Positions 51,265 to 56,080 of a stretch of 56,080 nucleotides of DNA are shown here, piece after piece. Where the stretch lies: the NCBI GenBank assembly GCA_003140235.1, contig PLJN01000081.1, positions 1-56,080 of the forward strand, given 5' to 3'. How positions within the stretch are numbered: position 1 is the first letter of the stretch; each line of letters opens with the position of its first letter. The position numbers and the translations under genes were made by a program. The notes below the pieces were generated by a model. It was not told the DNA's origin and did not search any database. It saw only the letters and a program-made list of their open reading frames with translations. This DNA comes from Acidobacteriaceae bacterium (GTDB taxonomy: Bacteria > Acidobacteriota > Terriglobia > Terriglobales > Acidobacteriaceae).

Positions 51265-51983
51265 TGGCGCAATCTGAAACTAACAAGCGCAAAGTAGCTG
51301 TGATCACCGGCGGCAGCCGCGGCATTGGCCTGGCTATTGCCCGCGCTTTCGCCCATGCTGGGTTTAAGGTCGTGATCACTGGACGGGATGAATCCAAATT
51401 GAAAGCAGTTGTCGCAGCCACCGGGAGCGCCGAGATTACCGGGATGCCCTGTGACGTCACCGATCCGGCTTCGGTCAAGAAGCTGTTTGCATCGGTCCGC
51501 GAGCAGTATTCTGCAATCGATGTTCTCGTCAACAACGCTGGCGTGGCGCACGCTCTGGCTCCGGTCGAAACTCTTCCACTCGAAGATTGGAAGAAGGCAA
51601 TCGACACCAATCTGACTGGAATATTTCTATGTGCGCAAGCCGCTTTGCCGTTGATGTCGACGGGCGGCACGATTGTCAACAATCTTTCGGTTGCTGCCAT
51701 ACGTCCGTTCGCCGGCATGTCTGCTTACAACGCCTCGAAGGCAGGCGCGCTGGGCTTCACCAACGCTCTTCGAGAAGAAGTCCGCAAGCGCGGCATACGA
51801 GTGGTGGCGCTGCTACCCGGGGCTGTGGCCACTGAAATCTGGGACCAATTCTGGGCGGACGCGCCTAGAGAAAAGATGTTATCCGCCGACACGGTCGCTC
51901 AGGCAGTGCTGCACGCAGTTTCTGCGCCAGCCGAGGCGAGCATCGAAGAAATACGCATCGGGCCAACCGTCGGTGTACTCTAA
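51264..51983 (+). CDS. Short-chain dehydrogenase/reductase, possible sepiapterin reductase
   Basis: 239 residues from a GTG that overlaps the folE stop. The NAD(P) loop is TGGSRGIGLA, the NNAG motif is VLVNNAGVAHA, and catalytic Ser, Tyr and Lys occur in NLSVAAI and YNASKAG. It is a cytoplasmic oxidoreductase of the classical SDR fold. The position at the end of a folE-PTPS operon suggests the reductase step from 6-pyruvoyl-tetrahydropterin to tetrahydrobiopterin or a related pterin. Sequence alone cannot separate this from other SDR activities. The end overlaps the convergent rhomboid gene by four bases. Confidence 0.88.
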   Translation: MAQSETNKRKVAVITGGSRGIGLAIARAFAHAGFKVVITGRDESKLKAVVAATGSAEITGMPCDVTDPASVKKLFASVREQYSAIDVLVNNAGVAHALAPVETLPLEDWKKAIDTNLTGIFLCAQAALPLMSTGGTIVNNLSVAAIRPFAGMSAYNASKAGALGFTNALREEVRKRGIRVVALLPGAVATEIWDQFWADAPREKMLSADTVAQAVLHAVSAPAEASIEEIRIGPTVGVL

Positions 51984-52666
51984 CCTTCGTAGGAGAAAGC
52001 TTGCTGCCGCGCGGGTATCAGCTTAATCAGGATGAGTCCGCAGATAAAGCCTCCAACGTGGGCCCAAACTGCTATTCCACCGGTTGCTTGGGGAGTATTG
52101 CTGATGGCCTTTGCGGCACCGCTCAAGAACTGCACGACAAACCAATAGCCCAGTACCAGCCACGCAGGAAGCCAAAAAACAAAAAATATGAACCAAGTCA
52201 GCACGCGAGCGGAAGGGAAGAGGAGAAAATAAGCTCCCATCACTCCGGCTATCGCGCCACTGGCGCCGAAGGCCGGCACAGGGGAATGCAGGTTAAAGAG
52301 CAGGTGCGTCAAATTGGCTACCAAGCCAGCCGCCATATAAAAGAGCAAATAGCGAAAGTGTCCAAGGTGGTCCTCAACGTTGTCGCCAAAAATGACCAGA
52401 CCCCACATGTTCGAAATCAGATGCCACCAACCCGCGTGGAGAAACATTGCGGTAAAAAAGGGAACCAGCGCAGAGGCGGCTGGCACCGCGCCTGCGAACC
52501 AGGCATCCACGCGCGCGAGTACAAGCCCAAATGTAAAATCAAAATTCGCGAGGGCCGGTTTCGTCAAGGACATTTGAAACAGAAAAACGCCCACGTTCAG
52601 CGCGATCAGAAAATAATTGACGAACGGCGTGCTGGTGCGAGGCGCGTCGTCGCGGATGGGAAGCAT
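51980..52666 (-). CDS. Rhomboid family intramembrane serine protease
   Basis: 228 residues with six predicted membrane segments. The catalytic Ser is in GASGAIAGVMGAY and the catalytic His in VWAHVGGFICG. AMFLHAGWWHLISNMWGLVI (residues near 75) contains the conserved loop His/Asn region. It cleaves membrane-spanning substrates in the lipid bilayer. It is convergent with the reductase gene and divergent from truB. Confidence 0.92.
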   Translation of the reverse strand: MLPIRDDAPRTSTPFVNYFLIALNVGVFLFQMSLTKPALANFDFTFGLVLARVDAWFAGAVPAASALVPFFTAMFLHAGWWHLISNMWGLVIFGDNVEDHLGHFRYLLFYMAAGLVANLTHLLFNLHSPVPAFGASGAIAGVMGAYFLLFPSARVLTWFIFFVFWLPAWLVLGYWFVVQFLSGAAKAISNTPQATGGIAVWAHVGGFICGLILIKLIPARQQAFSYEG

Positions 52667-52705
52667 CTCTACTCAGTATGCCAGACTTAGTATGATGCTT
52701 GATAG

Positions 52706-53599
52706 ATGGGAGTATCTCAAGTGGATGGCGTCCTGATCGTCAACAAACCGGCTGGCATGACCTCGCATGATGTGGTGGCCCGTGTGCGGCGCATTACGGG
52801 CGAGAAGTCCGTGGGGCATCTGGGGACTTTGGACCCCATGGCCACAGGCGTACTGCCGCTGGTTCTGGGCCGGTTTACCCGCCTCGCCCAGTTTTACACC
52901 GACGCCGACAAGCGCTACGAAGGCGTGATGCGATTTGGCTGGGCCACGGACACCTACGATGCCGATGGCGAGGCTGCCGGGCCGGAAGAGCCTGTCAATC
53001 TCTCACGGGAGCAGATTTGCTCCGCCGCAAAGCAGTTTGTGGGCCGTCTGGAGCAAGTCCCGCCGCCGTTTTCCGCCAAGAAGATCGCCGGCGTCCCAGC
53101 CTACAAGCTCGCCCGCAAGAAGCAGTCGGTCGAGCTAGCCGCCAAGCAGGTTGAGGTCAGGGAATTTGAGATTCTGGAGTGGGACGGCACTAGCGCCCGG
53201 TTCAGCGCCTGGGTCACTTCGGGGACTTACGTCCGATCGATCGCACATGAGTTGGGGATCGCGCTGGGTGTAGGCGCGCATCTCTCCCAGCTTACTCGGA
53301 CTGCCGTACGTGAATTCACAATCGCAGAGGCCCACAGCCTGGAAGAACTGGCCGAGGCGGCTGCCGGCAAGACCGTTGCAGACCTTTTGTTACACCCTCG
53401 GCTGGTGCTGCCTGAGTTTCCGGCAGTCACCGCGTCACCGGAGAGCGCCGCCAGGATCAAGCATGGCGGAGCAGTCAATCTGCCGGAATTCAGTAAAGCC
53501 GGAACAGTCCGTGTGTTTGCCAGCCAGCGTGAGATGCTTGCCATTGCCAAGAGGGTGGCGGGGACGCTGTTTCAGCCTAAGGTGGTGTTGGCGGGATAA
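52706..53599 (+). CDS. truB: tRNA pseudouridine(55) synthase TruB
   Basis: 297 residues. The catalytic domain has VDGVLIVNKPAGMTSHDVV, the nucleophile Asp in GHLGTLDPMATGVLPLVLGR, RYEGVMRFGWATDTYDADGE and GTYVRSIAHELG. A C-terminal PUA-like part follows (GGAVNLPEFSKAG, VFASQREMLAIAKR). It makes pseudouridine 55 in the T-loop of tRNAs. No ribosome factor gene is adjacent, unlike many bacteria where truB follows rbfA. Confidence 0.96.
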   Translation: MGVSQVDGVLIVNKPAGMTSHDVVARVRRITGEKSVGHLGTLDPMATGVLPLVLGRFTRLAQFYTDADKRYEGVMRFGWATDTYDADGEAAGPEEPVNLSREQICSAAKQFVGRLEQVPPPFSAKKIAGVPAYKLARKKQSVELAAKQVEVREFEILEWDGTSARFSAWVTSGTYVRSIAHELGIALGVGAHLSQLTRTAVREFTIAEAHSLEELAEAAAGKTVADLLLHPRLVLPEFPAVTASPESAARIKHGGAVNLPEFSKAGTVRVFASQREMLAIAKRVAGTLFQPKVVLAG

Positions 53600-53725
53600 C
53601 TCTTGGCCATTAGGTTAACGTCCGATAATGAGTATTATGTTAAATACAGTCAACCGGCACTGAATCCGGCCTTGGAGCAACCTGATTACTGCGAATTCCC
53701 TGCGTGGTGTCTATGTACTAACACT

Positions 53726-54202
53726 ATGAGCAGACTCTGGCGATTCCTCTTGCCCATTTGCGGATTGGCTCTCTTCCTAGCCATTAGCGTACGCTCGGCG
53801 CGCTGGCACGCTCAGCACCCATCCAACCGCTACTTTTGGTGGGGCAGCCAGCGATTGGTCTCCGATCCTCTCGGCAAACGATATCCATCGCCACCGTGCA
53901 CGGCTCCGTCGAATGACCCGGGAAACCCCGTCTGCTGGAATGAACCCGTGTCGATTCTCGTTGAACCGGGCTGGATGGAGAGTGTGTTCGTACTCACCGC
54001 CTTTCCGGCATTTCTCTTGGGAACCGCCCTGATCGCAGGACTCGGCAAGCTGGGCGTCAGCCAGGTCTGGACTTTCATGCTGTCCATGCCACTGCTGATT
54101 GGCGCATGGTTCCATTTTGTGGGCTGGCTTATTGATCGTTGGCGAGGTCGGCGCATCAGACGAGCGGTCCTCCGCGGAGCAGCTCCTTCAAGTCAGACTT
54201 AA
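53726..54202 (+). CDS. Hypothetical membrane protein
   Basis: 158 residues from an ATG at 53726 (MSRLWRFLLPICGLALFLAI). Three or four hydrophobic segments are present: an N-terminal one and two near residues 90-140 (FVLTAFPAFLLGTALIAGL, WTFMLSMPLLIGAWFHFVGW). A loop of about 55 residues has PSNRYFWWGSQRLV and two Cys. No family recognised. The longer frame from 53603 is not favoured. Its last 47 bases overlap the convergent gene. Confidence 0.6.
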   Translation: MSRLWRFLLPICGLALFLAISVRSARWHAQHPSNRYFWWGSQRLVSDPLGKRYPSPPCTAPSNDPGNPVCWNEPVSILVEPGWMESVFVLTAFPAFLLGTALIAGLGKLGVSQVWTFMLSMPLLIGAWFHFVGWLIDRWRGRRIRRAVLRGAAPSSQT

Positions 54203-54473
54203 AGCGCTCCAGAATGGCGATTCTCTTGGGCGTAGCTTCTATGATCTCCTGCTTGTGAACAAAGACCTTGCGCCCGCCACGCTCGACCAGCGGGCCGTAA
54301 CTCTCGCCCATTCGCCAGCCGACGTTTCCCAGGATTTGCAGGCCGTCCGGTCCCGGCACGAGAAATGCCAGGCAATTGTCGCGCAGGACGCCTATCGCTT
54401 TGGGAAAGCGGTCGAAGGTTTGTAGCTCGAAGCCGGCCACATATAACCGCTGGAGTTGTTCTTCAGGAAGCAA
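54156..54473 (-). CDS. Conserved-looking hypothetical protein
   Basis: 105 residues with GFELQTFDRFPKAIGVLRDN, CLAFLVPGPDGLQILG, GNVGWRMGESYGPLVE and KVFVHKQEIIEATPKRIAIL. The pattern of small beta strands and a charged helix suggests a compact soluble protein. No function is known to me. It lies 16 bases downstream of the bifunctional-nuclease gene on the same strand, so it is probably in that operon. The end overlaps the membrane-protein gene on the other strand. Confidence 0.7.
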   Translation of the reverse strand: MLPEEQLQRLYVAGFELQTFDRFPKAIGVLRDNCLAFLVPGPDGLQILGNVGWRMGESYGPLVERGGRKVFVHKQEIIEATPKRIAILERFKSDLKELLRGGPLV

Positions 54474-54488
54474 TCAGTGGCCCAGTGC

Positions 54489-54974
54489 TCACATTTTGTA
54501 GCGGCCGAGGTCCTCGTCATTGAGTCCCTCCAGCCACTTGCGCAGGTCGTCGGACGAAACTTTGTCTGGCGACGCGCTGGTCAGCTTGGAGTTCTTGAGG
54601 ACCTGCTCATCCACATAGATAGGACAATCCAGCCGCAGGGCCAGCGCCAGTGCGTCTGACGGGCGGGAATCTATGCTGATGATCTTTCCCTCACGCTCCA
54701 TCCAAATCACAGCGAAGAACGTATCGTCGCGCAGCTCGCTCACCACGATCTTGTGGACCTGCGTGTCCAAGCCGATGATCAGGTTCTTCATCAGATCATG
54801 GGTCATGGGGCGAGGGGTGGTGACTTTCTCAATCTCCAGGGCAATGGCGTTGGCTTCGTAGACCCCTACCCAGATGGGCAGTACCGTATCTCCGGTGCTG
54901 TCTTTCAGCACCACGATCGGCATGTTGGTTACCGGGTCCATCATCAACCCGCGGATCTTCATTTCCACTTCCAT
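54489..54974 (-). CDS. Bifunctional nuclease family protein (DUF151)
   Basis: 161 residues. The BFN domain is evident in PIVVLKDSTGDTVLPIWVGV, EANAIALEIEKV, RPMTHDLMKNLI and SIDSRPSDALALALRLDCPI. Members are small proteins linked to RNase/DNase activity, but the role in bacteria is unclear. A start at 54974 or 54962 is possible. It lies 8 bases after the miaB stop on the same strand, so it is probably co-transcribed with miaB. Confidence 0.92.
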   Translation of the reverse strand: MEVEMKIRGLMMDPVTNMPIVVLKDSTGDTVLPIWVGVYEANAIALEIEKVTTPRPMTHDLMKNLIIGLDTQVHKIVVSELRDDTFFAVIWMEREGKIISIDSRPSDALALALRLDCPIYVDEQVLKNSKLTSASPDKVSSDDLRKWLEGLNDEDLGRYKM

Positions 54975-54982
54975 GGCCCCTC

Positions 54983-56080
54983 CTACCGTACTTGCTCACC
55001 GACGAGACTGTTAGGGAAACTTTTGGTCACGAGCACATTAGCATAAGAACCCGACTCTGGCGCAGGTTCTTGCGCAGTGAAATTCAGCGTGATGTTCTGG
55101 GACGTACGCCCGATGATCTGCCCGCGGGCCGCGTTCTTCCCTTCAACCATCACTTCAAATGTCTTGCCGACTCGTTTCTCGTACGTGGCTCGTTGAATCT
55201 CTCGCTGGCGGTCTTGAAGAACCAGCAGGCGCTTGGATTTCTCCGGGTCGGCAATGCTGTCGTCCATGCTGATGGCCGGCGTGTTCGGTCGTGGTGAGTA
55301 CTTAAAGCTAAAAACACCGTCGAACTCGCATTCATGGAGCAGAGTGAGGCTTTCCTCAAATTCCGCCTCAGTCTCGCCAGGGAAGCCGACGATCACGTCG
55401 GTAGTGATGGCAATGTCCCTTTTGGCGGCTTTGATCCATGCAATCTTCTCCAGATACATCTCACGCGTGTATTCCCTGTTCATGGCCTTAAGCACGCGGG
55501 ACGATCCGCTCTGCACCGGGAGATGCACGTGGTTACACAGCGTCGGCAGGCTATCAATGGCGTCAACAATATCTTTGCCAAAGTGCCGCGGGTGAGACGT
55601 CGTGAAACGCACACGGCGAATCCCTTTGACGTCCCCGACCGCGAGCAGCAGCTCGGCGAAAGTTTTCTTGCCCATCGGATCGTGGAAGGCATTCACGTTC
55701 TGGCCCAACAGTTGGATGTCCGTGTAGCCGAGGTCCGCCATCTGCCGTGCCTCCGCCAGTACGGAATCTGACGTGCGGCTGCGTTCCTTGCCGCGAGTGT
55801 ACGGAACAACGCAATACGCGCAGAACTTGTCGCAGCCTTCAATGATCGTGATGTAGCCACGGTGCGGATTGGTGCGGGCGGTGAACTCGGTTTCAAATGT
55901 CAGGTCGGTCTCGCGGTCGTCCAGTCCGGTTACGCGGTTGTTTCCTGCTTCAATCTGCACCAGCATTGCCGGAAGATTGCGATACGACGCCGATCCGGCA
56001 ACGAGCGAGACATACGGCGCCTTCTCGAAAATCTTTTCGCCTTCCTGCTGGGCTACACAGCCGAGCACGCCAAACTTCTT
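54983..56080 (-). CDS. miaB: tRNA methylthiotransferase MiaB (N-terminus beyond window)
   Basis: 366 codons are visible from the window edge to the stop at 54983. The end of the UPF0004 domain (GVLGCVAQQEGEKIFEKAP), the radical-SAM motif CDKFCAYCVVPYTRGKERSR, TDIQLLGQNVNAF and a C-terminal TRAM domain (YEKRVGKTFEVMVEGKN) are present. MiaB adds a methylthio group to i6A37 of tRNA using two iron-sulfur clusters. The first ~80 residues lie outside the window, so this is a partial gene and not a fragment. Confidence 0.95.
   Translation of the reverse strand, partial: KKFGVLGCVAQQEGEKIFEKAPYVSLVAGSASYRNLPAMLVQIEAGNNRVTGLDDRETDLTFETEFTARTNPHRGYITIIEGCDKFCAYCVVPYTRGKERSRTSDSVLAEARQMADLGYTDIQLLGQNVNAFHDPMGKKTFAELLLAVGDVKGIRRVRFTTSHPRHFGKDIVDAIDSLPTLCNHVHLPVQSGSSRVLKAMNREYTREMYLEKIAWIKAAKRDIAITTDVIVGFPGETEAEFEESLTLLHECEFDGVFSFKYSPRPNTPAISMDDSIADPEKSKRLLVLQDRQREIQRATYEKRVGKTFEVMVEGKNAARGQIIGRTSQNITLNFTAQEPAPESGSYANVLVTKSFPNSLVGEQVR

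Noticed and set aside
1-56080. tRNA, rRNA, integrase or transposase genes
   Set aside because: None recognised by reading; no conserved sequence or clear family match was found, so the giant gene cannot be tied to a mobile element.

Overview
The window reads as chromosomal DNA of an Acidobacteriota bacterium, probably Terriglobia/Koribacter-like. The evidence is indirect: two regulators that fuse a RLDSW-type helix-turn-helix to TPR repeats, a large membrane Ser/Thr kinase, a relic of the acidobacterial type of MacB/FtsX permease, a secreted M16 peptidase pair, many hypothetical secreted proteins, and fairly GC-rich DNA. No rRNA, tRNA, CRISPR array, transposase or phage gene was recognised.

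Layout. 1-5.6 kb: a secreted protein cut by the window edge with a long, possibly structured leader, an HTH/TPR regulator, an amidase and a histone-deacetylase-like hydrolase, all on the minus strand. 5.8-8.3 kb: an efflux adaptor and ABC ATPase followed by a permease gene collapsed by an internal deletion. 8.4-15.7 kb: a second HTH/TPR regulator, a zinc-ribbon Ser/Thr kinase, and a three-gene run of two secreted paralogues and a double-DTGA aspartic protease. 15.8-22 kb: RlmB, an MHYT sensor, a stand-alone receiver, a histidine kinase and a hybrid histidine kinase. The receiver and the first kinase each follow a sigma-28-like promoter. 22-23.7 kb: DAHP synthase and chorismate mutase behind a promoter, a Phe/Tyr-rich leader peptide and a terminator, i.e. 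a classical-looking attenuator. 23.8-25.4 kb: an unusual HExxH metalloprotease.

25.6-31.9 kb is one 2095-residue gene, with an Mrr-like nuclease at the N-terminus, a long TPR region, a PIN-like nuclease split by an insertion and about 800 residues of unknown helical sequence. Its base composition looks lower in GC than its neighbours. It is the best candidate for an undescribed conflict/defence protein, and it lies next to the divergent Ku and LigD end-joining genes (32.4-35.8 kb).

36-39.1 kb: an NtrC-type regulator, a LuxR-type regulator with a degenerate receiver (and its own sigma-28-like promoter), and a FliA/WhiG-family sigma factor that may read those promoters. 39.4-42.2 kb: a small HMA-like protein and a copper P-type ATPase. 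42.2-48.7 kb: a secreted hypothetical protein, the M16 peptidase pair, a secreted acetamidase/formamidase-like protein and a TlpA-like lipoprotein. 48.7-52 kb: a glycosyltransferase, two tandem 6-pyruvoyl-tetrahydropterin synthases, GTP cyclohydrolase I and a short-chain reductase, which together look like a tetrahydrobiopterin-type pathway. 52-56 kb: rhomboid protease, TruB, two small hypothetical proteins, a bifunctional-nuclease-family protein and a MiaB gene cut by the window edge.
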